Shown one piece after another: positions 27,240 through 35,058 of a stretch of DNA of 38,156 nucleotides. Every line of letters begins with the position of its first letter. The first letter of the stretch is position 1. Source of the stretch: Kribbella turkmenica (GTDB lineage Bacteria > Actinomycetota > Actinomycetes > Propionibacteriales > Kribbellaceae); NCBI RefSeq assembly GCF_004348725.1, contig NZ_SMKR01000059.1:1-38156 (forward strand). Reading direction: 5' to 3'. The notes below the pieces were generated by a model. The model ran no database searches and had not been told where the DNA came from. It saw only the letters and a program-made list of their open reading frames with translations. The position numbers and the translations under genes were made by a program.

Positions 27240-27332
27240 GACGATCCCTTCTGGTGATTGCTGTTGAGAGGTGAGTTGCAGGCTAATCGTCCGACGGCTC
27301 AGATCCGGCTACGGATCCCACGTGATGAGAGT

Positions 27333-27338
27333 TACGGT
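27333..27338 (+). promoter_or_regulatory. Leaderless -10 box of the DUF2752 gene
   Basis: TACGGT, then six bases, then GTG at 27345, with no Shine-Dalgarno. Confidence 0.5.
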
Positions 27339-27344
27339 TGTCCG

Positions 27345-27785
27345 GTGAGTCATTCGCCGACCGTCGTACTGCGGCCGACCGGGCCGGTCCGGCCTGTGGA
27401 CAGGCGTGTGCTGGGGCTGGCGGCCACCGGTGTCGGCGGATTCGCTCTCGCGGGCGTCTACCAGCTGTCCGGTGGCCGGCTCGGTATTCCTTGCCTCCTG
27501 CACGCAACCACAGGCCTGAACTGCCCGCTCTGCGGCTCGACCCGGATGGCCGCGGCTTTGCTCCACGGCGACCTGAATGCCGCCTGGCACTTCAACCCCG
27601 TGGTCCTGGTCCTCGGCCCGCTCATCGGTGTTGCCGTCGGCTACCAACTGCTGGCCTGGTCGCTGGAGTCCCTCCGGCTGATCCGGCTGCCCCGGCTCCG
27701 GATGAGCCCACGCGCGGTCGACTGGACCGTCAAGGCCCTGATCGCACTCCTCGTCGTCTACGGCTTCGCCCGCAACCTGAACTGA
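27345..27785 (+). CDS. DUF2752 membrane protein
   Basis: Protein of 146 residues with three hydrophobic segments. CLLHATTGLNCPLCGSTRMAAALLHGDLNAAWHFNP is the DUF2752 hallmark (CPxCGxTR plus the HGD/NP block), suggestive of metal binding. The GTG at 27345 has TACGGT exactly six bases upstream and no ribosome site, so it is probably leaderless; the upstream in-frame stretch is not coding. It sits among, but opposite to, the RDD and DUF4190 genes, where DUF2752 genes are often found. Confidence 0.87.
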   Translation: MSHSPTVVLRPTGPVRPVDRRVLGLAATGVGGFALAGVYQLSGGRLGIPCLLHATTGLNCPLCGSTRMAAALLHGDLNAAWHFNPVVLVLGPLIGVAVGYQLLAWSLESLRLIRLPRLRMSPRAVDWTVKALIALLVVYGFARNLN

Positions 27786-27816
27786 GTCGCCGCCGGGACC
27801 CCGGCGACGACTCAGT
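27781..27816. terminator. Bidirectional terminator
   Basis: actgagtcg at 27781-27789, which includes the DUF2752 stop, pairs with cgactcagt at 27808-27816, with an inner cgccgg/ccggcg stem. It separates the convergent DUF2752 and DUF4190 genes. Confidence 0.8.
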
Positions 27817-27832
27817 CAGGTGTGGTTCCAGG

Positions 27833-28540
27833 TCAGTAGTCGACCCAGCCGAGGGCGTAGGAGAGGGTGCCGAGCACGAGGGCCACGATGCCGCCGATCC
27901 AGGCCACCTTGGCCAGCGTGTCCGACCGGCCCTGCTCGCGGAACTTGCTCTGGGCAATCAGACCGAGCACGATCGCGGCCGGGCTGCAGCAGAACCAGCA
28001 GACGATGCCGATGATGGCCAGCGTCTGCGGGGTCTTGTTCTGCGGGACCCCCGTGCCGTAGCCGTAGCCACCGCCGTACTGACCCGGCTGGCCCGGCTGC
28101 CCGTACTGGCCAGGCTGACCGTACCCGCCCGGCTGGCCGTATTGCTGGCCGTACGCACCGGGCTGCTGCTGTCCGTAGGAGCCTTGCTGCTGGCCGTATT
28201 GTCCGGGCTGCCCGTACTGGCCGGGCTGTCCCGGGTACTGCTGGCCGTACTGTCCGCCCTGTTGGCCGTAGCCGGGCTGCTGACCGTACTGACCGGGTTG
28301 TCCTGGCTGACCATACTGACCCGGTTGGCCGTAACCGCCCGGCTGGCCGTACTGGCCGGGCTGCTGCTGGCCGTACTGGCTCGGCTGGTCGTCGTCCGGC
28401 TGACCGGCTGCGCCGTACTGGCTGGGCTGATCCGGCTGGTCGCCGTACTGGCTCGGCTGTTCTCCCGGGGACTCGTCGGGACCGTCCTGCGGCCTGTTCG
28501 GGTCGTTCCGGTCGTCGCCGGGAGGCGTCGGAGTGCTCAC
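27833..28540 (-). CDS. DUF4190-like membrane protein with PGQYG-rich tail
   Basis: Protein of 235 residues. The N-terminal 165 residues are almost entirely Gln/Gly/Tyr/Pro repeats (QPGQYGQ), likely disordered and cytosolic. Two membrane segments follow: [23 protein letters not shown] and [20 protein letters not shown], joined by [15 protein letters not shown]. This matches the DUF4190 layout. The GTG is preceded by AGAAGGGA. The shared tail type links it to the RDD genes next to it, although its membrane domain is different. Confidence 0.85.
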   Translation of the reverse strand: MSTPTPPGDDRNDPNRPQDGPDESPGEQPSQYGDQPDQPSQYGAAGQPDDDQPSQYGQQQPGQYGQPGGYGQPGQYGQPGQPGQYGQQPGYGQQGGQYGQQYPGQPGQYGQPGQYGQQQGSYGQQQPGAYGQQYGQPGGYGQPGQYGQPGQPGQYGGGYGYGTGVPQNKTPQTLAIIGIVCWFCCSPAAIVLGLIAQSKFREQGRSDTLAKVAWIGGIVALVLGTLSYALGWVDY

Positions 28541-28963
28541 CGCGGTCCCTTCTGAGAACGTCGAGGATCCTCGCAGGCTATCTTTTCCACAGGCGCCTGG
28601 TCACGCGCCCACACCGCATCCCTTGAACACTCAAGGTTCCCGGTGGCTCAACCCCCGCAACCTTCGCTCACGGGTCAACCGGCCAACGATCCGTCGGAGA
28701 CCCGGGCCCTTCCGGCTCGGTACGCGCCCCGACCCGCGGCGTACCAGGTGCCCGCCGGCAAACCGTAACAACCGCCGCAATCGCTTGCCTCCGCAGGTGT
28801 TGCCGACCGGACCGGTGCGCCGCGACCGGCATTGCCCAGATCACCGTGCCGAACGACAACCGACGCACAACACCCACGTCGGCGTGGCCTCGCCCGCGCG
28901 ACGCCGCCGACGCCTTGCCCGGGTCGGCTTCGCCCGGACTCTGTGCCGTCTGAGAAACACTTC
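28541..28963. other. 420-base stretch without a recognised gene
   Basis: The segment before the pstB terminator holds the upstream DNA of the DUF4190 gene. I see no gene: open frames across it are Arg/Pro-rich and unlike proteins. A small hairpin ccttga/tcaagg lies at about 28621-28636. A small RNA cannot be excluded. Confidence 0.4.
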
Positions 28964-28987
28964 GGCCCCCGCGAGCACGCGGGGGCC
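28964..28987 (-). terminator. Terminator of the pst operon
   Basis: ggcccccgcg and cgcgggggcc form a perfect 10-bp stem with a 4-base loop, 20 bases after the pstB stop; on the minus strand it is followed by a T-rich GTGTTTCT. Confidence 0.85.
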
Positions 28988-29007
28988 AAGAGGTGCGGTA
29001 CGACGGA

Positions 29008-29784
29008 TCAGCCGAAACGGCCGGTGATGTAGTCCTCGGTCGCCTTCTCGTTCGGGTTCGAGAAGATCTGCTTGGTCGGGCCCATCTCGATCAGCCGGCC
29101 GGGTTTGCCGGTCGCGGCCAGGTTGAAGAACGCGGTCTGGTCCGACACCCGGGCCGCCTGCTGCATGTTGTGGGTGACGATCACCACGGTGAACCGGTCC
29201 TTCAGCTTCTCGATCAGGTCCTCGATCGCCAGCGTCGAGATCGGGTCGAGGGCCGAGCACGGCTCGTCCATCAGGATCACCTCGGGCTCGACCGCGATCG
29301 CCCGGGCGATGCACAGCCGCTGCTGCTGACCGCCGGACAGACCCGCGCCGGGCTTGTCCAGCCGGTCCTTCACCTCGTTCCACAGGTTGGCCGCCTGCAG
29401 CGACTGCTCGACCACCGCGGTGAGCTTCTTGCGGTCCTTGACCCCGTTCAGCTTCAACCCGGACGCGACGTTGTCGAAGATCGACATCGTCGGGAACGGG
29501 TTCGGCCGCTGGAACACCATGCCGACCACCCGGCGGACCGCCACCGGGTCGACCCCGGTCGCGTACAGGTCCTGCTGGTCCAGCATGACCTTGCCCTCGA
29601 CCCGGGCGCCGGGGATCACCTCGTGCATCCGGTTCAGGGTCCGCAGGTAGGTGGACTTGCCGCAGCCGGACGGGCCGATGAACGCGGTGACCGAGCGGGG
29701 CTCGATCGTCATCGACACGTCCTCGACGGCCTTGAAGTCGCCGTAGTAGACGTTGAGGCCGCCGACCTCGATGCGCTTCGCCAT
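29008..29784 (-). CDS. pstB: Phosphate ABC transporter ATP-binding protein PstB
   Basis: ATPase of 258 residues driving high-affinity phosphate import through PstCA. Walker A is GPSGCGKST at 37-45, the signature [14 protein letters not shown], and Walker [29 protein letters not shown] is the typical PstB segment. It is last in the pstS-pstC-pstA-pstB order on the minus strand, 22 bases after pstA. No phoU gene is visible in the window. Confidence 0.98.
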   Translation of the reverse strand: MAKRIEVGGLNVYYGDFKAVEDVSMTIEPRSVTAFIGPSGCGKSTYLRTLNRMHEVIPGARVEGKVMLDQQDLYATGVDPVAVRRVVGMVFQRPNPFPTMSIFDNVASGLKLNGVKDRKKLTAVVEQSLQAANLWNEVKDRLDKPGAGLSGGQQQRLCIARAIAVEPEVILMDEPCSALDPISTLAIEDLIEKLKDRFTVVIVTHNMQQAARVSDQTAFFNLAATGKPGRLIEMGPTKQIFSNPNEKATEDYITGRFG

Positions 29785-29806
29785 ATCGGTTCAGAACCTC
29801 TCGTGA

Positions 29807-30727
29807 CTATTTCGACTTGATGGCGCTGAACCGGGCGACGAGCCGGGCCAGCAGGTTGAGTGCCAGGACAAGGAGGATCAGCGTGAGCGCCGCCGCCCAG
29901 ACCCGGTCCGCGGCCGGCTCCAGCGCCAGCTCGGTCCGGTCCTGGTTGATCATCGTCGGCAGCGCGCCCATGAACCCGTCGAACGGGTTCAGGTTGATGT
30001 TCTTCGAGTAGCCGACCAGGATCAGCAGCGGCGCGGTCTCACCCATCACCCGGGCCAGACCGAGCATCACGCCGGTGACGATGCCGCCGAACGCGGTCGG
30101 CACGACCACCTTCAGGATCGTCTTCCACTTCGGCACCCCGAGCGCGTACGACGCCTCGCGCAACTCGTCCGGTACGAGCTTCAGCATCTCCTCGGTCGAG
30201 CGCAGGACGACCGGAAGCATCAGCAGCACCAGCGACAGCGAGACCGCGAACCCGACCCGGTTGAAGCCGAAGACCGTGATCCAGACCGCGTAGACGAACA
30301 GCGCGGCGACGATCGACGGGACACCGGTGAGGATGTCGACCATGAAGCTGACCGCCCGGGCGGCCTTGGTGCCCTTGCCGTACTCGACCAGGTAGATCGC
30401 GCCCAGGATGGCGATCGGCACCGCGATCGCCGCGGTGATCAGGCCCATGATGAGCGTGCCCATGACGGCGTGGTACGCGCCGCCGCCCTCGCGCCGGACG
30501 GTGACCCCGCGCTGCGACTGGCTCCACCAGTTGGCGTCGAACAGCAGGCTGTAGCCCTTGCTGATCACGGTCCACAGGATCCACAGCAGCGGGATCAGCG
30601 CGACCGCGAAGGCGAGCACGATCAGCACCGTGGCCAGCGTGTTCTTGAACGCCCGGGCGCCGGACTTCCCGCTCAGGTCCAGCGTCTGCCCGTCGTAGGC
30701 GGGCTTGTTCGCGGCAAGCACACTCAT
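29807..30727 (-). CDS. pstA: Phosphate ABC transporter permease PstA
   Basis: Inner-membrane permease of 306 residues forming the phosphate channel with PstC. About six membrane segments; the coupling loop contains ELREASYALGVPKWKTILKVVVPTAFGGI, the EAA-type motif, and LARVMGETAPLLI follows. The ATG at 30727 lies in the 3' stem arm of an 85-nt repeated element that also supplies its ribosome site (GAGGA), so translation may be regulated by folding. The start is fixed by the alignment with the second element copy before mutT1. Confidence 0.97.
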   Translation of the reverse strand: MSVLAANKPAYDGQTLDLSGKSGARAFKNTLATVLIVLAFAVALIPLLWILWTVISKGYSLLFDANWWSQSQRGVTVRREGGGAYHAVMGTLIMGLITAAIAVPIAILGAIYLVEYGKGTKAARAVSFMVDILTGVPSIVAALFVYAVWITVFGFNRVGFAVSLSLVLLMLPVVLRSTEEMLKLVPDELREASYALGVPKWKTILKVVVPTAFGGIVTGVMLGLARVMGETAPLLILVGYSKNINLNPFDGFMGALPTMINQDRTELALEPAADRVWAAALTLILLVLALNLLARLVARFSAIKSK

Positions 30728-30807
30728 CGGCGTCCTCGCTTCGCTCCGGGCGCCGATGAGGCACCAAGTGGGCTGTGCCTTCTCATTCGCTCGCTACGCT
30801 CGCTCAT
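30723..30807 (-). repeat. 85-nt two-hairpin element at the pstA start (copy 1)
   Basis: Element between pstC and pstA; the same 85-nt element recurs at 34965-35049. On the transcript (minus strand), hairpin A pairs CTCATCGGCG with CGCCGATGAG over an 18-base loop that contains GAGGA; the 3' arm contains the pstA start codon. Hairpin B pairs GCAC with GTGC just upstream. It begins ATGAGCGAGCGTAGCGAGC, which overlaps the pstC stop. Compared with copy 2, two stem pairs in hairpin A and one in hairpin B change in a compensatory way. Confidence 0.75.
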
Positions 30808-32000
30808 GCTACGGCTCCTTCTTTCGCGGCCGCTCCGCCCGCGCTGCGGTTGCGCCGCGGACGCTTACCACCCGGACCGCTGCGCGCGACGATCAGGCGG
30901 GCCGCGGAATTGACCAGGAAAGTCACCACGAACAGCACCAGGCCGGCCGCGATGTAGGCGCCGGTCTTCTCCGGCGAGTCGAACTCGGCGGCGTTGTTGG
31001 CGATCTTGGACGCGAACGTCTCGCCACCGGCGAAGATCGACGAGTTCCACGGGTCGTTGCCGTTCGGCACGGACAGGATGATCAGTACGGCGACGGTCTC
31101 ACCGAGTGCCCGGCCGAGGCCGAGCATCGAGGCGCTGACCACACCGGACCGCCCGTACGGCAGCACCGAGATCCGGATCATCTCCCAGCGGGTCGCCCCG
31201 AGCGCGAGCGCGCCTTCGCGGTGCGCGATCGGCGTCTGGGCGAAGATCTCCCGGCTGATCGCGGTGACGACCGGCAGGATCATGATGGCCAGGACGACGG
31301 ACGCGGTGAACACGACGCCGACGTTGTCGCCGGTCGGCTTCTCGAAGACCGGCAGCCAGCCGAGGGCGCCGGAGACCCCGTCGATGACCGGGCGCAGGAT
31401 CGGCGCGAAGAACAGGATGCCCCACAGGCCGTAGATGATCGACGGCACCGCGGCCAGCAGGTCGATCGCGTGCGCGACCGGCGCGGCCAGCCGCTTCGGC
31501 GCGTAGTACGTCGTGAACAGCGCCACCCCGACCGCGATCGGGACCGCGATCACCATCGCGATGATCGAGCTGACCACGGTCGTGTAGAAGAGTGCGGCGA
31601 TGCCGAAGCGGGGCTCCTCGCCGCCGGGCTCCCAGACCCGGGAGAACAGGAAGCTGCTCTGGTTGTCGGCCAGGGCCGGGATCGCCAGCGCCAGCAGGAA
31701 GACGCCGACGAACGCGACGATCGCGACCACCAGGCCGCCGGAGCCGCGGGCCAGGCCCGCGAACAGCCGGTCGCCGAGGTGGCCGACCGGGCCCAGCTCG
31801 AGCTTCGGTCCGGTCGCGGTCGCGGCGGCCGCGGCCTGGGTCGGCTGGTCGTCGGCGTGCGCCGCGGCCAGTCCCTCGAAGTGCGGAGCCGGCCCGGCGG
31901 GCTCGCCGACGACCAGATCCTCGATCTGGGGTTCGGCCTGCGGTGCCGGCGTGCCGTCGGCCGGCCGGTCGGGCGGGGCCGTGCCGTCTGGACTACTCAT
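30804..32000 (-). CDS. pstC: Phosphate ABC transporter permease PstC
   Basis: Permease of 398 residues, partner of PstA. The N-terminal 75 residues or so are Pro/Ala/Glu-rich and lie before the first membrane helix (VVAIVAFVGVFLLALAIPAL); this is longer than in E. coli PstC. The body has AVPSIIYGLWGILFFAP, REGALALGATRWEMIRISVLPYGRSGV (EAA loop) and GLGRALGETVAVL. The stop TGA is within the start of the 85-nt element. It is separated from pstS by a strong hairpin. Confidence 0.97.
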   Translation of the reverse strand: MSSPDGTAPPDRPADGTPAPQAEPQIEDLVVGEPAGPAPHFEGLAAAHADDQPTQAAAAATATGPKLELGPVGHLGDRLFAGLARGSGGLVVAIVAFVGVFLLALAIPALADNQSSFLFSRVWEPGGEEPRFGIAALFYTTVVSSIIAMVIAVPIAVGVALFTTYYAPKRLAAPVAHAIDLLAAVPSIIYGLWGILFFAPILRPVIDGVSGALGWLPVFEKPTGDNVGVVFTASVVLAIMILPVVTAISREIFAQTPIAHREGALALGATRWEMIRISVLPYGRSGVVSASMLGLGRALGETVAVLIILSVPNGNDPWNSSIFAGGETFASKIANNAAEFDSPEKTGAYIAAGLVLFVVTFLVNSAARLIVARSGPGGKRPRRNRSAGGAAAKEGAVA

Positions 32001-32058
32001 CGATGGTGCTCCAAGCGCCTTTGTCGTTGGGGCTGCTGCTTCAGGTCCGACGAGGCGA

Positions 32059-32099
32059 AGCCCCGGCCGCCTCCGAGGACTCTCGGACCGGCCGGGGCT
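32059..32099 (-). promoter_or_regulatory. Long intercistronic hairpin between pstS and pstC
   Basis: agccccggccg and cggccggggct form an 11-bp stem that is extended inside by tccgag/ctcgga. It lies 22 bases after the pstS stop. A partial terminator or mRNA stabiliser would let the binding protein be made in excess over the permeases, as seen in many pst operons. Confidence 0.65.
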
Positions 32100-32120
32100 C
32101 GCATCACCGCTGGTTCGTCG

Positions 32121-33248
32121 TCAGCTGATCGACTGGATGGCCGCGTCGACCTTGGTCCGGATCTCGTCCGGGAGCGGCGCGTAGTTCAGTTCGGTCAGCG
32201 ACGCCTGGCCGTCGGTGCTGGCGAAGTAGCTCAGGAAGCTCTTGACCAGCGCGGTCTTCTCGGCCGGCAGGCCCTTGCTGCAGGCGATCTCGTAGGTGAC
32301 CAGAATGATCGGGTAGGCGCCCGCCTCCTTGGTCGCGTAGTCCAGGCTCATCGACAGGTCGTTGCCGGTGCCGGTCACCTTCGCGGCGGCCAGCGCCTTG
32401 CCGGCGGACTCGGCGGTCAGCTCGACCGGCGTACCGGAGCCGTTGTCGATCTGCGCGACGCCGAGCTTGTTGTCGACGGCGTAGGACCACTCGACGTAGG
32501 TGATCGAGTTCTTCGTGCTCTTCACGCCCTCGGCGACACCGGCGGACTTCTCCTTGCCGGCACCCGTGCCGGTCCACTTCTTGGCCGGCTTGCCGGTCCA
32601 GGCGCCACCGCCGGAGGCGGCCAGGTACTTGGTGAAGTTCTCGGTGGTGCCGGACTCGTCGGACCGGAAGAACACCGAGATCGGGGCGGACGGCAGGGTG
32701 ACGCCCGGGTTGAGCTTGGCGATCTCCGGCGCGTTCCAGGTCTTCACCGTGCCCTGGAAGATCTTCGCCGCGGTGGCGCCGTCCAGGACCAGCTTGTCCA
32801 GGCCGTCGACGTTGTAGGCGATCGCGACCGGGCCGATGACCATCGGCAGGTTCAGCGCGGCGTTGTTCTCGCAGCGCTTGGCCGCCGTGGCGGCCTCGGA
32901 GTCACCGTCGGCCGCCTCGGTCTTGAGCGCGGAGTCCGACCCGGCGAAGTCGACCTGGGCCGCGTTGAACTGCTTGATGCCCGCACCGGAACCGGTCGGG
33001 TTGTAGTTCACCGTGACGTCGGCGCACTTCTCGTTGTACTTGGCGATGACTTCCTCGATGGCGTTCTTCTGCGCCGAGGAGCCCTCTGCGTTCAGGGTGC
33101 CCTGGGGGCAGTCGGCGCCGGTCGACGACGAACCCTCCGGGCTCGAGGAGCCGGACGGCTCCGGGTCACTGCCACAAGCGCTCAGAGCGAGGACGCCGAG
33201 GGATGCCACGGCGACGGTGCCGACGCGGAGCAGGCGATTGACGGACAC
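32121..33248 (-). CDS. pstS: Phosphate-binding lipoprotein PstS
   Basis: Extracytoplasmic phosphate receptor of 375 residues and first gene of the pst operon. Signal peptide with lipobox ALSAC (Cys25), then a Ser/Pro/Glu linker. Phosphate-site residues are recognisable in GTLNAEGSSAQKNAI, VDFAGSDSALKT, FFRSDESGTTENFTKYL and GKALAAAKVTG; ATKEAGAYPIILVTYEIAC is typical of PstS. GTG start with AAGGGC upstream. The region upstream carries GTTCACC-type repeats, consistent with induction by phosphate starvation. Confidence 0.97.
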   Translation of the reverse strand: MSVNRLLRVGTVAVASLGVLALSACGSDPEPSGSSSPEGSSSTGADCPQGTLNAEGSSAQKNAIEEVIAKYNEKCADVTVNYNPTGSGAGIKQFNAAQVDFAGSDSALKTEAADGDSEAATAAKRCENNAALNLPMVIGPVAIAYNVDGLDKLVLDGATAAKIFQGTVKTWNAPEIAKLNPGVTLPSAPISVFFRSDESGTTENFTKYLAASGGGAWTGKPAKKWTGTGAGKEKSAGVAEGVKSTKNSITYVEWSYAVDNKLGVAQIDNGSGTPVELTAESAGKALAAAKVTGTGNDLSMSLDYATKEAGAYPIILVTYEIACSKGLPAEKTALVKSFLSYFASTDGQASLTELNYAPLPDEIRTKVDAAIQSIS

Positions 33249-33327
33249 GAGAGTGTTGCCCTTCTGCGGGAATCAGACTTCTGAACTTCCACAGACGGTA
33301 GGGAGACCAGGTGACCGACCGGTCCGT

Positions 33328-33404
33328 CGCCGGTAAACGAGCGGTGAACGATTCCGAGCGCGTGAACGACGCTTGGCGTGCCGTCAGGGGGCCAATAGGT
33401 GAAC
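33328..33404 (-). promoter_or_regulatory. Pho box upstream of pstS
   Basis: On the minus strand GTTCACCGCTC is followed directly by GTTTACCGGCG, two 11-base direct repeats (33328-33349) that match the actinobacterial PhoP/RegX3 site pattern. Further GTTCAC units lie at 33361-33367 (18 bases upstream) and 33398-33404. Located about 80 bases before the pstS start. Confidence 0.7.
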
Positions 33405-33474
33405 TGAGTTAAGAGCCGTGACTCTGTGTGTCCAGCAGCGCCTGTTCGATCAGCGCACGGTCAGCGTGCACGCG

Positions 33475-33948
33475 TCAGCTGGAGAAGTCCTCCGGGGCCA
33501 CGCCGTCGAGGAACTGGCGGAAGCGCTCGAGCTCAGCCTGTTCCTCCTCCGGGGTCGCCACCCCGGCTTCGCGCAGGACCTGTTCCGTACAGCGGATCGG
33601 AGTGTTGAGCCTGACCGCGAGGGCGACCGAGTCGGACGGCCTGGCCGACACCCGGGCGCCGTTGGCCAGCACCAGTTCGGCGTAGAAGACGGCGTCCCGC
33701 AACTCGACGATCTCGACCGCCTCGATGTGCACCCCGAACGCCTGGATCAGGTCGCGCATCAGGTCATGGGTGAGCGGCCGCGACGGGCGCAGCCCCTGCT
33801 CCTCGTAGGCGATCGCGGTCGCCTCGACGGAGCCGATCGAGATCGGCAGGTAGCGGTAACCCTCGGTCTCGCGCAGCATCATCACCGGGGCCCGGTTGGG
33901 CGATTCCATCCGGATCCCGATCAGTGTCAGTTCTCGCATCATCGTCAT
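33475..33948 (-). CDS. Bifunctional nuclease domain protein (DUF151)
   Basis: Soluble protein of 157 residues of the DUF151 family, whose plant member has DNase and RNase activity. MRELTLIGIRMESPNRAPVMMLRE, YRYLPISIGSVEATAIAYEEQG, HDLMRDLIQAFG and ARPSDSVALAVRLNTPI are diagnostic. The ATG at 33948 gives the normal length; ATGs at 33942 and 33939 are close alternatives, and the nearest GAGGAGAGG is 13 or more bases upstream. Between it and mutT1 is a 140-base intergenic stretch. It lies between pst and mutT1-ppk1 but its role in phosphate metabolism is not evident. Confidence 0.88.
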   Translation of the reverse strand: MTMMRELTLIGIRMESPNRAPVMMLRETEGYRYLPISIGSVEATAIAYEEQGLRPSRPLTHDLMRDLIQAFGVHIEAVEIVELRDAVFYAELVLANGARVSARPSDSVALAVRLNTPIRCTEQVLREAGVATPEEEQAELERFRQFLDGVAPEDFSS

Positions 33949-34090
33949 GGTGCGCCCGGAACCTCTCCTCAGACCCGGGCCCGGTGGGGCGCCAGGTTCC
34001 TCGGTAGGAACATACCCGCCGCTCCCGGAGTCATCCGGGCACCCCGGCGGCTGTGCCTGGATCGTCACCGACCCGTGCTGGTAGTGCCTC

Positions 34091-34969
34091 CTACGGAGCG
34101 CTGAACCGCTCGTAGATGAGACGTCCGTCCCCCAACTGGTGCGCCACCAGGAACGCCCCCGGCGAGAACTTGCCCACCCGCAGCCCGAGCTCCCGGGCCA
34201 GCGCCGGCAGCACCGGCCGGTGTGAGCACACCACCGTCACCCTGCCCGGCTTCCACGCCTTCCCGGCCAGCCCGGCGAGCGCCCCCGGGTCGGCGTCGTA
34301 CCCGCGCTCCGAGATCTCCGGCCAGAGATGGATGTGCCGGTCGATCGAGGCGGCGTACGGCGTCAGCGTCGCCACGCACCTCTCCGCGTCGCTGCTGATC
34401 AGCCGGTTCACCCCGAGCGCGGCCAGTACTCCGGTCAGACGCTCGGCCTGCGCGGTCCCGGTCGGGCTGAGCGGCCGGGCGGTGTCCTTGCTCTCCCAGT
34501 CGTTCCGCTTCATCGCCTCGGTGTGCCGCAGCAGGACCAGCGTGGCGACCACGGGGATGATTCGGTCCAGGCAGTTGAGGATGTCCACGTCACGCGGGTA
34601 GCTGAGTTTGGTGCGTGCCTTGTTCAGCGGGAGCCAGGCGACCTCGTCGACCTCGCTGTTCGGCTGGAAGTCGGCGTCGTCCAGCGGAGTCGCCGACCAG
34701 TAGTGCACGAGCTTCGGCGCGGTCCCGCCGTTCTTGCGGACCGTGTAGCGCTGCACACCGAGCGGCGGCCCCAGGACGACCTGCTGGCCGGTTTCCTCCT
34801 CGATCTCCCGACGGGCGCCCTGCAGCACGTGCTCCTGCGGCGTGAGCTTGCCTTTCGGCAGCGACCAGTCGTCGTACCGGGGCCGGTGCACGAGCAGCAC
34901 CTGGCGGGTGCCGCGGCGCTCGCGCCAGACGACACCACCTGCGGCGATGACGGTCGCCGAGGTGCTCAT
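34091..34969 (-). CDS. mutT1: Nudix hydrolase fused to histidine phosphatase (MutT1-like)
   Basis: Two-domain protein of 292 residues. The Nudix box is complete: GX5E at Gly40-Glu46 and REIEEETG at 54-61. The C-terminal histidine phosphatase domain has LVLLRHTEAMKRNDWESKD with the RHT catalytic start. This order matches mycobacterial MutT1, which sanitises 8-oxo-dGTP and acts on diadenosine polyphosphates. As in Mycobacterium, it is adjacent to ppk1. The ATG at 34969 lies in the stem of the second 85-nt element; the upstream MSCLMRGRSEV stretch is the element, not coding. Confidence 0.9.
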   Translation of the reverse strand: MSTSATVIAAGGVVWRERRGTRQVLLVHRPRYDDWSLPKGKLTPQEHVLQGARREIEEETGQQVVLGPPLGVQRYTVRKNGGTAPKLVHYWSATPLDDADFQPNSEVDEVAWLPLNKARTKLSYPRDVDILNCLDRIIPVVATLVLLRHTEAMKRNDWESKDTARPLSPTGTAQAERLTGVLAALGVNRLISSDAERCVATLTPYAASIDRHIHLWPEISERGYDADPGALAGLAGKAWKPGRVTVVCSHRPVLPALARELGLRVGKFSPGAFLVAHQLGDGRLIYERFSAP

Positions 34970-35049
34970 GCACGTCCTCACTTCGCTCCGGCCGCGCATG
35001 AGACACGACATGCGCTGTGTTCGACGATGAGCTCGCTTCGCTCGCTCAT
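34965..35049 (-). repeat. 85-nt two-hairpin element at the mutT1 start (copy 2)
   Basis: Second copy of the element at 30723-30807, with the same length and no gaps. Hairpin A pairs CTCATGCGCG with CGTGCATGAG (one G.U on the transcript) over the same 18-base loop carrying GAGGA, and its 3' arm contains the mutT1 start codon. Hairpin B pairs ACAC with GTGT. The element starts at ATGAGCGAGCGAAGCGAGC, 9 bases after the ppk1 stop. Confidence 0.75.
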
Positions 35050-35058
35050 GGGATCACC

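Noticed and set aside
28533..29027. Plus-strand frame of 164 codons across the pstB/DUF4190 gap
   Set aside because: Arg/Pro-rich product with no family resemblance; runs through the pstB terminator hairpin.
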